Part shown: in pieces, positions 36,661-48,448 of the stretch
Layout: every line of letters starts with the position of its first letter
How positions within the stretch are numbered: position 1 is the first letter of the stretch
From: Xenopus tropicalis
Taxonomy: Eukaryota; Chordata; Amphibia; Anura; Pipidae
Direction: 5' to 3'
DNA length: 64,000 nucleotides
NCBI RefSeq assembly: GCF_000004195.4
Contig: NC_030683.2
Span: 3,121,133-3,185,132, forward strand
The notes under the pieces: generated by a model
Told to the model about the DNA's origin: nothing
Database searches by the model: none
The model's input: only the letters and a program-made list of their open reading frames with translations
Position numbers and translations under genes: made by a program

Positions 36661-37399
36661 CTGGGCATTACATGAGTTCTTTGTATTAGCGACAGTCTAT
36701 ACTGTCCTACCAGAACCCCAGTCTATAACTGAAGTCTCTTACAATGGAAGGACATTAAAATATTAATTCTCTGAACTTTAAGTTCAGCCTACAATTTTAG
36801 AAATTTTGACTATTATTCATTTTTGGCCAATAAAATAATTTGAATCTGATGACAGACTGAGAAGATTTAGAAATGATTGAAGCAAAAATTGCCAACAGGG
36901 AGTTTAAAATAAGAATATGACAACTGAAGCCAAATGATAACAAATTTCCAAAACTTTGTTTACATCAGAGAATGAAAATATTTGATTGAATAAAATGAAA
37001 CTTGTTTCATTAAATAAATTTTGAATACAAATTCTGAGCTCAGAAATTGAATTATTAATTTAAATCTGAAAAAATGGCCCCTTTATTGGGGCTCTCTATA
37101 GATCCTCTCAGGTCCCTGTCTGGGTTTTATATGAGGGGTGGGCGTGTCCTAACAGTCCCTGCCAGAAGCACAGCAGGAGGGGGAGAGCCAATCACATCCA
37201 GAGAATTCAGCCAGCAGGAAGTGGAACAGATGGGCGGGACTAGTAGGCTGTTAAAGCAAAGGTACGTGTTTAGGGAAGAATTGTCAGATATGGGGTAGAA
37301 TTCCTATTGTTTCTACCTCCATATCGAAAAATTCAGCCCTGAACGTTAGTGGAGGGTACGAACCAATGGTCGCAGGAAAGATCGTAATTGTAACGTGTA
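36661..37399. other. AT-rich unique DNA
   Basis: No gene or recognised repeat is visible. Confidence 0.4.
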
Positions 37400-38462
37400 T
37401 GGCCGGGGCTTTAGCCTCTAGCTGGGGGCCGGGGTTTTAGCCTCTAGCTGGGGGCCGGGGCTTTAACCTCTAGCTGGGGGCCGGGGCTTTAAGCCTCTAG
37501 CTGGGGGCCGGGGCTTTAAGCCTTTAGCTGGGGGCCGGGGCTTTAGCCTCTAGCTGGGGGCCGGGGTTTTAGCCTCTAGCTGGGGGCCGGGGCTTTAACC
37601 TCTAGCTGGGGGCCGGGGCTTTAAGCCTCTAGCTGGGGGCCGGGGCTTTAAGCCTCTAGCTGGGGGCCGGGGCTTTTAGCCTCTAGCTGGGGGCCGGGGC
37701 TTTAAGCCTCTAGCTGGGGGCCGGGGCTTTAGCCTCTAGCTGGGGGCCGGGGCTTTAGCCTCTAGCTGGGGGCCGGGGCTTTAGCCTTTAGCTGGGGGCC
37801 GGGGCCTTTAGCCTTTAGCTGGGAGCCGGGGCTTTAGCCTCTAGCTGGGGGCCGGGGCTTTAAGCCTCTAGCTGGGGGCCGGGGCTTTAGCCTCTAGCTG
37901 GGGGCCGGGGCTTTAGCCTCTAGCTGGGGGCCGGGGCTTTAAGCCTCTAGCTGGGGGCCGGGGCTTTAGCCTCTAGCTGGGGGCCGGGGCTTTAAGCCTC
38001 TAGCTGGGGGCCGGGGCTTTAAGCCTCTAGCTGGGGGCCGGGGCTTTAGCCTCTAGCTGGGGGCCGGGGCTTTAGCCTCTAGCTGGGGGCCGGGGCTTTA
38101 GCCTCTAGCTGGGGGCCGGGGCTTTAAGCCTCTAGCTGGGGGCCGGGGCTTTAGCCTCTAGCTGGGGGCCGGGGCTTTAGCCTCTAGCTGGGGGCCGGGG
38201 CTTTAGCCTCTAGCTGGGGGCCGGGGCTTTAGCCTCTAGCTGGGGGCCGGGGCTTTAGCCTCTAGCTGGGGGCCGGGGCTTTAAGCCTCTAGCTGGGGGC
38301 CGGGGCTTTAACCTCTAGCTGGGGGCCGGGGCTTTAGCCTCTAGCTGGGGGCCGGGGCTTTAAGCCTCTAGCTGGGGGCCGGGGCTTTAGCCTCTAGCTG
38401 GGGGCCGGGGCTTTAAGCCTCTAGCTGGGGGCCGGGGCTTTAAGCCTCTAGCTGGGGGCCGA
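37400..38462 (+). repeat. 27/28-bp G-rich minisatellite array, about 39 copies
   Basis: The unit is tctagctgggggccggggct followed by ttagcc. An optional extra a makes it 28 bp. Every unit has GGGGG and GGGG runs two bases apart, so the plus strand has strong G-quadruplex potential. Variants with ttaacc mark a higher-order pattern at the left end. Confidence 0.95.
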
Positions 38463-39304
38463 GGGGGAAGGGGGAGGAGTCCCAGCCAGTCACGCATTTC
38501 TCATATATAGACATGTGACTTTTTAACAAAGTGACCCCCCAAAATGGCAATTTTTCAAAGAAAAGACTATAAAATAAATACAAATAAAGTAGATGATATT
38601 TAATCCCGGTGCAAATCCCGAGAGCGATGGGAAGGATTCAATTTTTTTGAAGATCCGCCCCCAATCTGAATATGTCAATGAGCTGAATAATTTCTGGTAA
38701 TTAATTCAAATTGAAAAATAAAGCCGCTCTCAATTCTCCAATAATTCAATCAACACAAAAAAAAAATGTAATTAAGCTTCTTGTGAAATTCCCCATTACC
38801 TTTTTTTTTATAAAACTTCAAAAATAAAATGTTCACCCCCTTCAACCCGGCAGGGTTTTTGTTATACAAAAAAGTGTTTGTTTTTTTAAAAAGAAATTCA
38901 CGAGAAAAGAAAAAGCAATCGATGAAATAAAACTCTTACCCCCTAAACCCAGCAGCTTTTTCTTTTCTCTTTTTAAAAAACATTTCGAAATAAAATCCCA
39001 CGTGGAAGAAAAAAGCCTTTGATGCAAGAAAACACGACAAACTTGCATTTTCTTTCAATATTTGAATTTCATAGGGTCACATTTGGGTGAATTTTTAGGG
39101 ATAGGAGGGTTAGAAGGGAAACAACTGATTTATTTTTTTAATAAATAAAAAGCTTGTCAAAAAGTCTGAAAAAAAAGAAAAAAAAACAAAGTTATCTTCT
39201 AAAATTTTACCAGAACTTGATTTGTGATTATCCAATAAATAATTACCCCCTAGGGATTTATTAATATGTCACATGATCACAGATTTCCAAGGAAATTAAT
39301 TTAT
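38463..39304. other. AT-rich unique DNA
   Basis: There are many A and T runs. No exon or gene was recognised. Confidence 0.4.
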
Positions 39305-40702
39305 AATTAGTGATGAGAGAATCTGTCCCGTTTTGCTTCGCTGAAAAATTCGCGAATCTTTGAAAAAATTCATGAAATTCGTATAAGAGCAAAAATATCA
39401 CAAATTGTTGCCCGTGGCAATTTTTTTTACATGCAATATTTTTGCTGTTTTGCAACATTGTCACCTGCGACAATTTTTTTTAACGTGCAACATTTTTGCT
39501 GTTTCGCTGTTTCACAGATTTTTGTAATATGTAATATGATCATCGATTTGAAAGGGAACAAATTTATAATCAGTGATGAGCGAATCTGTCCCGTTTTGCT
39601 TTGCTGAAAAATGCGCAAATCTTTGAAAAGATTCATGAAATGGTGAAAAATTTGCGAAACGGGGAAAAAGTTGCACGTCAAAAACAATTGCCGTGCGTGA
39701 CAATTATGTTGACACGGGCGACAATTTTTTGGACGCAGGTGACAATTATTTTTTCTGGCGATCATTTTGTTGCCCGTTTCATAAAAATATCTGCCAATGG
39801 CGAAACGTGGAAATTCGCTGCGAATTCACGCCTACCGAATTATTTCGCCCATCACTAATTATAATTCTTTTTTTTTACCAAACAAACCTTCATTTTCTCT
39901 CCCTGATTCTGAATGTGATGTAACCGATAAATAATCGGTTCAAAATGGTGAAAAATTTGTGGTAAAGCGAAAATGACATGTCACCTGCGACAATTTTTTT
40001 TTGCGTGCAACATTTTCGCTGTTTCACAAATTTTTGTAATATATAATATGATCACCGATTTGAAAGGAAATTAATTTATAATTAGTGATGAGCAAATCTG
40101 TCACGTTTTGCTGAAAAATTCGCAAATCTTTGAAAAGATTCCTGAAATGGCGAAAAATTCAAATTTTTTGACAATAACAATTTTTTATTGCATGGGGATT
40201 TTCTCTGTGGTGAATTTTGCCACCCGTTTCACAAAAAAATCTGCCAATGGCGAAACGTGGAAATTCGCCACGAATCCACGCCGGCCAAATTATTTCGCCC
40301 ATCACTAGTTATAATACTTTTTTTTTTTTTTACCAAAAAAACCATCATTTTCTCTCCCTTATTCTGAATGTGATCTAATAAATAATTCCCCCCTAGGGTG
40401 TTATAAATAACATGATCAGATTTCAAAGGAAATTAATTTATAATCAGTGACGAGCAAATCTGTCCCTTTTTGCAAATCTTTGAAAAGTTTCATGAAACGG
40501 CGGAAAAATCGTGAAACGGAAAAAGTTGCATGTAAAAAAATTGTTGTGCGTGACCATTTTTTGACACAGACGACAATTTTTTGGACACTTATTGGACACT
40601 TATTTTTTGTGGGTGACAATCATTTTGTTGCCAGTTTCATGAAAAAATCTGCTGATGGCGAAATGTGGAAATTCGCCGCAAATTATTTCGCCCATCGCTA
40701 GT
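39305..40702. mobile_element. Cluster of related AT-rich MITE copies
   Basis: Copies start agtgatgagcgaatctgtcc and end tatttcgcccatcacta. Examples are 39,308-39,857 (two partly nested starts), 40,085-40,310 and 40,445-40,702. Internal phrases include tctgccaatggcgaaacgtg and gaaattcgc. The termini are inverted partners (gtgatgagcgaa / ttcgcccatcac). Short reverse and forward frames across them are not genes. Confidence 0.7.
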
Positions 40703-40759
40703 TATAATTCTTTTTTAAATATGTCACATGATCACAGAATTCAAAGGAAATTAATTTAT

Positions 40760-41280
40760 AATTAGTGACGAGAGAATCTGTCCCGTTTTGCTGAAAAATT
40801 TGCGAATCTTTGAAATGGTTCGCAAAATGGTGGAAAATTTGTGAGAAAATTACGGCTGAACCAATCCCAATTTTTTGTTGGATTCGGTTTCGGACGAATC
40901 TGAATTAGCATAAATTAGCATATGCTACTTAGTATTCGGAAAGGGTTCAAATTTAGGGGGGGGGGAAGGGAAAAATTTTTCTTTTAACCCTTCCGATTTG
41001 GTTCGGGATTCGGCAGAATCCGCCAGGGTGGGTTTGGTGCATCCCTAGTGAAAATGACACCCGTGACAATTTTTTTTTTACGTGCGACATTTTCACTGTT
41101 TCGCAAATTTTTGTAATATGTAATATGATCATCGATTTGAAAGGAAATGAATTTACAATTAGTGATTCGGTCCCATTTTGCTTCGCTGAAAAATTTGCAA
41201 ATTTTTGAAAAATGTGCCAATGGCGAAACTCGCCGCAAATCCACCCCTGCCGAATTATTTCGCCCATCACTAATTATAAT
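40760..41280. mobile_element. AT-rich MITE copy interrupted by another element
   Basis: The left part starts agtgacgagagaatctgtcc at about 40,764. The right part ends tatttcgcccatcactaatt at about 41,275. An insertion from about 40,853 to 41,047 contains gattcggtttcggacgaatc and ends gtgcatcccta, like the MITE at 25,919. Confidence 0.6.
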
Positions 41281-41439
41281 TCTTTTTTTTTTACCAAACA
41301 ACAAACCATCATTTTCTCTCCTGATTCTGAATGTGATGTAACCCTTCCTTATTTGCCCCAAAAACCACCCTCCCCGCCCGGCCCTGGAAATCGAACGAGC
41401 GAAACCATCGCAATTTTCTCCCCCAAAGTGAATGAAGCC

Positions 41440-43315
41440 GACAATCTGCACAGACTATTGTTGCTTTTATTAATCCAGAACTGCATGCTACAGATACTGT
41501 ACAGGATGAACATGACTCATTACAAAAAAAAAGAAAAAAGAAAAAAAAGAAAAAAAAATTGTCAGGTCGGAAAAAAACGTTTTTTTTTCAAATAAAAATG
41601 GGAACAAGAGCATAAAACCGAATGGCAACATCACAGCTGTTGGGGAACATTCAAAGTATTCACAAAATAAAATGGTCATTAGCATCTTCAGAAAACGTCA
41701 GAGACAGATTTTACAATTTTGCTTCAGGTCAAGTACAATTTCACTGGATGAAAAACGTTTTTTGTTTTTTTTTCGGTTTCGTCCTTTCGTATTTTTTGAG
41801 CAACATCAACATGCCTTTTTTGTTTTGTTTTTTTCGCTTTGCCACCGACACGCAGCAAATGGACAGAAAAAAATGGCAGTAGTTTCCTTTATAAATAATT
41901 CGACAGGAATTTGCCCCAAATGGGAAAGTTTTTTTTTTTTTTTCATTTTTCGTTTTTTTTTGTACCTAACGTTTTGCTCGACATTTCCCTGTCAGTCTCC
42001 TACCAAATACACCTGTTATAGCCGACAATAAAACTACGTACATACCTATCTATGTAACATCACATCAAAACGGAAGGAAAAGAAGAGGCGGGGAGTTTTG
42101 TCGCTGGGAATTTTGGCACGTGGATTTGTCGTTTTTTTTTTTTTTTTTACAAAGTCGATTTCCCTCGTTAAAATTTCAAGTCTTTGCGTAATGGCTTTTT
42201 TTTTTGTTTGTTTCTTTTTTAAAGCAATTGTGTTTCTTTGTACAATATCGATCCTTTTTGAAATGTAACTACAAATGTCCATTTTGGCGGCAAAAAACAA
42301 CAACAAAAACAAAAAAAAAACAAAAAAAAAATATAAATTTATATATAAACTTAAAAACCTTGTACAAATGATATATATTTATATATATATAAGATGCTGA
42401 CACTAGGAAAGGAAAAAAAAAACTTTGTACAACGTTTCAAGAAATGGGGGGGGGGGAAAAAACAGATTTTTCTTTGAAAAGAGACGACAAACAGGACACA
42501 AGCGCTTTTTCTAAGCAATAAATACTACAGGTCCATGGCTCTGATATATTCAAAACCCTCAACCCCGCCCCCAGCCCCTCCCCCAACCCCGCCCCCCACA
42601 CATTTTGTCCATGTAATTACCAACCCTCTTCCCACCCCCGAAAATGATCCCCACTATGGAACAAGGCATATTCACACATTTTGTTCAGTTTTTAACCTTT
42701 TTTTGATTTTTCTGTACATTTCAACAACAAGTAACATCACAATAAAAGTCGTTTCACGAGAGAGTAAGTGGCACTGCATTCGTTGTGCGCGGAGAGGTTA
42801 AAAACCGGATGTAAAATGATTGGTTCACAAGCTCGTATTTAATACAAATAATAAAGAACCAACTCCTTCTGCGAGGGCTGCTTCAAAATTGCTTGTTTTT
42901 TTCCTTAATTTTTCTTCTTTAAATCAGTCTTTTTGTTTTTCCGAGTTTTCCTATCAGAACTACATAACAGTTAGGTATTTTTTTAATTTTTTTTTTCGTA
43001 ATTTCATATATATTTATATAATTTCCCCCCCTTCTCCCGATGCTACAAAGACTTTTTTTTTTTTTTTTGAACGTGACAGCGGATGAAATTTTGGCAGAAT
43101 TGCGGAGGTTTCGTTGAGGTCGGCGACTCACATCGGAGAAGTGAAGGAAGAGGTCAAATATTGACCAATGAGCTTCGTGAAAAACACCTACTAACCAATG
43201 AAAAGGAGCCGTTTGGCACAAATGAAGAACGTGGTGAAATTCATGGAAAAAAAAAAATAAAAAGGACCCAGAAATCTTTAAAAAAAAATAAGATGAAGAT
43301 GGAGGAAATGTGGTT
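41440..43315 (-). other. tcf7l2: tcf7l2 3'UTR (predicted)
   Basis: About 1.86 kb follows the stop codon, unusually rich in A runs on the mRNA strand, and free of the tandem arrays that fill most of the surrounding DNA. The first strong AATAAA on the minus strand after the stop is at 41,471-41,466, with T/G-containing sequence just beyond it. The length agrees with what I recall for vertebrate TCF7L2 3'UTRs. The end point is an inference from the signal and has not been seen in RNA. Confidence 0.6.
41466..41471 (-). terminator. tcf7l2: Candidate poly(A) signal AATAAA of tcf7l2
   Basis: On the minus strand the context is ATTAATAAAAGCAACAAT. Cleavage would be expected about 10-30 nt further, near 41,440-41,455, followed by a TGTGCAG/TTGT stretch. 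Just beyond lies a short unique strip and then a cluster of MITEs, which fits the gene ending here. Confidence 0.55.
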
Positions 43316-43745
43316 CTACTCTAAAGGTTTGGTGACGAGGGACAGGGGCTGAAGTTGCGTCGTTCCGGCCAATGAGCGGTGGGAGGGCAGAAAGGAGGTG
43401 GACGGTTGTGTGAGCGACAGGCCGTAGGGCAGAGACGACTGCAGAACGTTGTGCGGATGAGCGTGTTCTGCTCCGTTCTGGCAAATGGTGACCGGCAGAG
43501 CGCTGGGCTTCCGCGCGGGGCTCTGGGCCAGAGGCGAATGCGGCACGCAGATCCGCGCCAGCGGGTCGGGCTTCAAGGATAAAGAGAGAGGTTGCGTTTG
43601 TTCAGTTTGTGGTTTGGAGTCCGATGCGGGGGAGTCGGGCATGGCGGGAGAGGAAGGAGGGGAGTCTAATAAGCTTCCATCTGAAGAGGGCGGGCTAACG
43701 CAGCTGCCTTCACCTTGTATGTAGCGAATGCACTTCTTTTTCCTT
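43316..43745 (-). CDS. tcf7l2: tcf7l2 last coding exon (E-tail; also a short-tail frame)
   Basis: The acceptor is tctccag above 43,745 and the stop TAG is at 43,318-43,316. In the E-tail frame it encodes RKKKCIRYIQGEGSC, completing the C-clamp, and then SSDGSLLDSPP. Next comes QTEQTQPLSLSLKPDP and a proline/serine-rich stretch ending LAGTTQLQPLSLVTKPLE. PLSLSLK and PLSLVTK match the two CtBP-binding motifs of TCF7L2. The middle part (RICVPHSPLAQSPARKPSAL) is less conserved than the ends. If an exon ending in phase 1 joins directly, the exon is read in another frame and stops at 43,668-43,666. Confidence 0.97.
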
Positions 43746-43937
43746 CTGGAGAGAGGGAGACAGGGAGTCGGTCAAAAAAAAAGTATAAAAACAGTAACAG
43801 AGACGATTAGGGGGACAGGCGGAAATACAGAGAAATGACCACGTTGGGCACTAAACCAACGGATAAAAACAATAAACTTCAATCCGTGTACTTGTGCCTG
43901 AAAACAATGAGCAATGTTCCGTAATGTAGAGAAGCGC

Positions 43938-45735
43938 CAGGGGAAATTAAAGAAATGTTACGCCCCATTGTACGCAGCAGTCCTGCCCTGCTTTATGGCT
44001 GAGATTCTAGCTATCTGTATAACAGAGCATTCTGTCACAGTGGCACAGATCCTATCTGATCCCCCCATTGTAAGCAGCAGTCCTGCCCTGCTTTATGGCT
44101 GAGATTCTAGCTATCTGTATAACAGAGCATTCTGTCACAGTGGCACAGATCCTATCTGATCCCCCCATTGTAAGCAGCAGTCCTGCCCTGCTTTATGGCT
44201 GAGATTCTAGCTATCTGTATAACAGAGCATTCTGTCACAGTGGCACAGATCCTATCTGATCCCCCCCCCATTGTAAGCAGCAGTCCTGCCCTGCTTTATG
44301 GCTGAGATTCTAGCTATCTGTATAACAGAGCATTCTGTCACAGTGGCACAGATCCTATCTGATCCCCCCATTGTAAGCAGCAGTCCTGCCCTGCTTTATG
44401 GCTGAGATTCTAGCTATCTGTATAACAGAGCATTCTGTCACAGTGGCACAGATCCTATCTGATCCCCCCCCCATTGTAAGCAGCAGTCCTGCCCTGCTTT
44501 ATGGCTGAGATTCTAGCTATCTGTATAACAGAGCATTCTGTCACAGTGGCACAGATCCTATCTGATCCCCCCATTGTAAGCAGCAGTCCTGCCCTGCTTT
44601 ATGGCTGAGATTCTAGCTATCTGTATAACAGAGCATTCTGTCACAGTGGCACAGATCCTATCTGATCCCCCCCCCATTGTAAGCAGCAGTCCTGCCCTGC
44701 TTTATGGCTGAGATTCTAGCTATCTGTATAACAGAGCATTCTGTCACAGTGGCACAGATCCTATCTGATCCCCCCATTGTAAGCAGCAGTCCTGCCCTGC
44801 TTTATGGCTGAGATTCTAGCTATCTGTATAACAGAGCATTCTGTCACAGTGGCACAGATCCTATCTGATCCCCCCCATTGTAAGCAGCAGTCCTGCCCTG
44901 CTTTATGGCTGAGATTCTAGCTATCTGTATAACAGAGCATTCTGTCACAGTGGCACAGATCCTATCTGATCCCCCCATTGTAAGCAGCAGTCCTGCCCTG
45001 CTTTATGGCTGAGATTCTAGCTATCTGTATAACAGAGCATTCTGTCACAGTGGCACAGATCCTATCTGATCCCCCCATTGTAAGCAGCAGTCCTGCCCTG
45101 CTTTATGGCTGAGATTCTAGCTATCTGTATAACAGAGCATTCTGTCACAGTGGCACAGATCCTATCTGATCCCCCCCATTGTAAGCAGCAGTCCTGCCCT
45201 GCTTTATGGCTGAGATTCTAGCTATCTGTATAACAGAGCATTCTGTCACAGTGGCACAGATCCTATCTGATCCCCCCCATTGTAAGCAGCAGTCCTGCCC
45301 TGCTTTATGGCTGAGATTCTAGCTATCTGTTATAACAGAGCATTCTGTCACAGTGGCAACAGATCCTATCTGATCCCCCCATTGTAAGCAGCAGTCCTGC
45401 CCTGCTTTATGGCTGAGATTCTAGTATCTGTATAAACAGAGCATTCTGTCACAGTGGCACAGATCCTATCTGATCCCCCCATTGTAAGCAGCAGTCCTGC
45501 CTGCTTTATGGCTGAGATTCTAGCTATCTGTATAACAGGCATTCTGTCACAGTGGCACAGATCCTATCTGATCCCCCCATTGTAAGCAGCAGTCCTGCCC
45601 TGCTTTATGGCTGAGATTCTAGCTATCTGTATAACAGAGCATTCTGTCACAGTGGCACAGATCCTATCTGATCCCCCCATTGTAAGCAGCAGTCCTGCCC
45701 TGCTTTATGGCTGAGATTCTAGCTATCTGTATAAT
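43938..45735 (+). repeat. About 100-bp tandem array in the last tcf7l2 intron, about 17.6 copies
   Basis: The unit includes ccattgtaagcagcagtcct, atggctgagattctagctat and cattctgtcacagtggcaca. Unit length varies with a C run of 6 to 9. Small indels cluster at 45,330-45,540. The array begins about 190 bp from the acceptor of the last exon. Confidence 0.95.
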
Positions 45736-46660
45736 AGGACCATCATTTCATTGTTTTCAATCACAAATACCTTTTTTAATTTTAGTTTGGTAATGTTGTC
45801 CCTTGATGGCTTGTTTTGGAATCACCCAGAAATCTGTATGTTTTATACATGACATAGTGGGGTAAAATCTCCCCTGGATAAAGCTGTAATTTTTGGGACT
45901 GGAGGGTTCCCTGAACTGGGAGGAATGTTATGAGAAGGTGCTGGATATAATGAGCGACTGCCCCTGGGGGAATAAACGTATCAATTTCTATCAGAAATAC
46001 ATAAGGAAGCAATAAATATCGGTGGTGGTAACGAGCTGTCAATCAGAGGAAAAGAGTCGACCCTGCGGGAGCGGCCAAACAAACAACCCCAACGATTGGT
46101 CGTCTTTAATGCTTTGTTGCATAACATATCTCTCCCATCATCTCCATCAACGTATTGATAAACTGCAGGGGATTATGGGACAAGGAAAGTCACGTTTAAA
46201 GGCAACACTATCCTTTGTCATCTGACTAATTACATGGTTTGTTATGGGCAGTAAATGGGGTTTGTATGGACCTGGGGGGGGCGCTGTCGGCTCTGAGCAA
46301 AATGGGGGGACGTTGGATAGGAACCAAAAATGAATTTTACATTAAATACAAATGTTCTCGCTCTGCACTGAATGAACATGAGTTGCACAAGGTAATGAGA
46401 CGGACACAATGCATCAGACAGGCAAAGGGCTGGAGATCGATACCTACCATCAGTATATTCCATATTCAAAGACTGCTTGCATCAGAACAGAGAAATAACA
46501 GGTTTAACCAAAGGGTTAATTACAAGAAAAGACAGCAAGAAGAGCAAACACTTCTACCTCCACCAGAGATGCCCAAATATATGTCCTACTGGCACCCAAA
46601 GGTTTGTATGAGCCTCAAATACATTCCCTGGATAGGAAAATATACCCTATTATAGGCCTA
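45736..46660. other. Unique intronic DNA, possible conserved noncoding element
   Basis: This repeat-free stretch lies between two arrays of the last intron. 45,960-46,240 has mixed base composition and no repeats. An additional small alternative exon could lie here, but I could not identify one. Confidence 0.35.
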
Positions 46661-46664
46661 ATGT

Positions 46665-48140
46665 ATCTGTCTAAGGGAAACACTATGGCACCCCCTACCC
46701 ATATGTATAAATACAAATATACAGAGAGGGAATGTTCTGGGCACACAATAAGCTGTACCCCCATACTGTACTGTCTAAGGGAAACACTATGGCACCTCCT
46801 ACCCATATGTATAAATACAAATATACAGAGAAGGAATGTTCTGGGCACACAAAAAGCTGTACCCCCATACTGTACTGTCTAAGGGAAACACTATGGCACC
46901 CCCTACCCATATGTATAAATACAAATATACAGAGAAGGAATGTTCTGGGCACACAATAAGCTGTACCCCCATACTGTACTGTCTAAGGGAAACACTATGA
47001 CACCCCCTACCCATATGTATAAATACAAATATACAGAGAGGGAATGTTCTGGGCACACAATAAGCTGTACCCCCATACTGTACTGTCTAAGGGAAACACT
47101 ATGGCACCTCCTACCCATATGTATAAATACAAATATACAGAGAAGGAATGTTCTGGGCACACAATAAGCTGTACCCCCATACTGTACTGTCTAAGGGAAA
47201 CACTATGACACCCCCTACCCATATGTATAAATACAAATATACAGAGAGGGAATGTTCTGGGCACACAATAAGCTGTACCCCCATACTGTACTGTCTAAGG
47301 GAAACACTATGGCACCCCCTACCCATATGTATAAATACAAATATACAGAGAGGGAATGTTCTGGGCACACAATAAGCTGTACCCCCATACTGTACTGTCT
47401 AAGGGAAACACTATGGCACCCCCTACCCATATGTATAAATACAAATATACAGAGAAGGAATGTTCTGGGCACACAATAAGCTGTACCCCCATACTGTACT
47501 GTCTAAGGGAAACACTATGGCACCCCCTACCCATATGTATAAATACAAATATACAGAGAAGGAATGTTCTGGGCACACAATAAGCTGTACCCCCATACTG
47601 TACTGTCTAAGGGAAACACTATGGCACCCCCTACCCATATGTATAAATACAAATATACAGAGAAGGAATGTTCTGGGCACACAATAAGCTGTACCCCCAT
47701 ACTGTACTGTCTAAGGGAAACACTATGGCACCCCCTACCCATATGTATAAATACAAATATACAGAGAAGGAATGTTCTGGGCACACAATAAGCTGTACCC
47801 CCATACTGTACTGTCTAAGGGAAACACTATGGCACCCCCTACCCATATGTATAAATACAAATATACAGAGAAGGAATGTTCTGGGCACACAATAAGCTGT
47901 ACCCCCATACTGTACTGTCTAAGGGAAACACTATGGCACCTCCTACCCATATGTATAAATACAAATATACAGAGAGGGAATGTTCTGGGCACACAATAAG
48001 CTGTACCCCCATACTGTACTGTCTAAGGGAAACACTATGGCACCTCCTACCCATATGTATAAATACAAATATACAGAGAAGGAATGTTCTGGGCACACAA
48101 TAAGCTGTACCCCCATACTGTACTGTCTAAGGGAAACATA
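46665..48140 (+). repeat. 104-bp minisatellite array in tcf7l2 intron, about 14 copies
   Basis: Units contain ctaagggaaacactatggca, ccatatgtataaatacaaat and gttctgggcacacaataagc. Two sub-types alternate (cctcctaccc/ccccctaccc and agagaggg/agagaagg). The array ends about 240 bp from the donor side of C-clamp exon B. Its strand is antisense to the gene. Confidence 0.96.
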
Positions 48141-48375
48141 TCATTAAATACTACTTATAAATAGGGTATATTTTCCTTTAGACGTTGGGTGCTACCTTAA
48201 ACCCTACACACCAAGAGGAAGAAAAGAAACAGAACCAACCACCAAGAATGTCCACTTTAAATAGAGAAGGGGGAATTGTATGGGATAGGAACTATTATTT
48301 GAGTTTGATCACAGGAAAATATCAGGAAGGACAGAAGGGCTCATTATTTTCCCAAGGGGCCTTGATGTTAGATAC

Positions 48376-48448
48376 CTGCATGGTTTACACCATAAATTCT
48401 GTCTGTCAAGTCCAAACAATGCCCGACACTTCTTAGGCGCATTGGTAT
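48376..48448 (-). CDS. tcf7l2: tcf7l2 alternative C-clamp exon B (CRALF type)
   Basis: This second 73-nt exon, 1.5 kb downstream of exon A, encodes (D)TNAPKKCRALFGLDRQ, then NLWCKPC plus two bases of Arg. Acceptor ctaacag and donor gtatct flank it. It has the same length and phases as exon A and a paralogous sequence, so it looks like an old internal exon duplication that offers an alternative C-clamp half. It closely resembles the alternative exon I recall from mammalian TCF7L2 (CRALFGLDRQ, LWCKPC). If exons A and B are both included, the frame shifts to R-Y-Q-C-A and then a stop. Confidence 0.92.

Noticed and set aside
46604..48103. Many 75-85-residue frames on both strands (for example CIFVFIHMGRGCHSVSLRQ)
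   Set aside because: Stop-to-stop frames inside the 104-bp minisatellite, repeated at every unit and on both strands.
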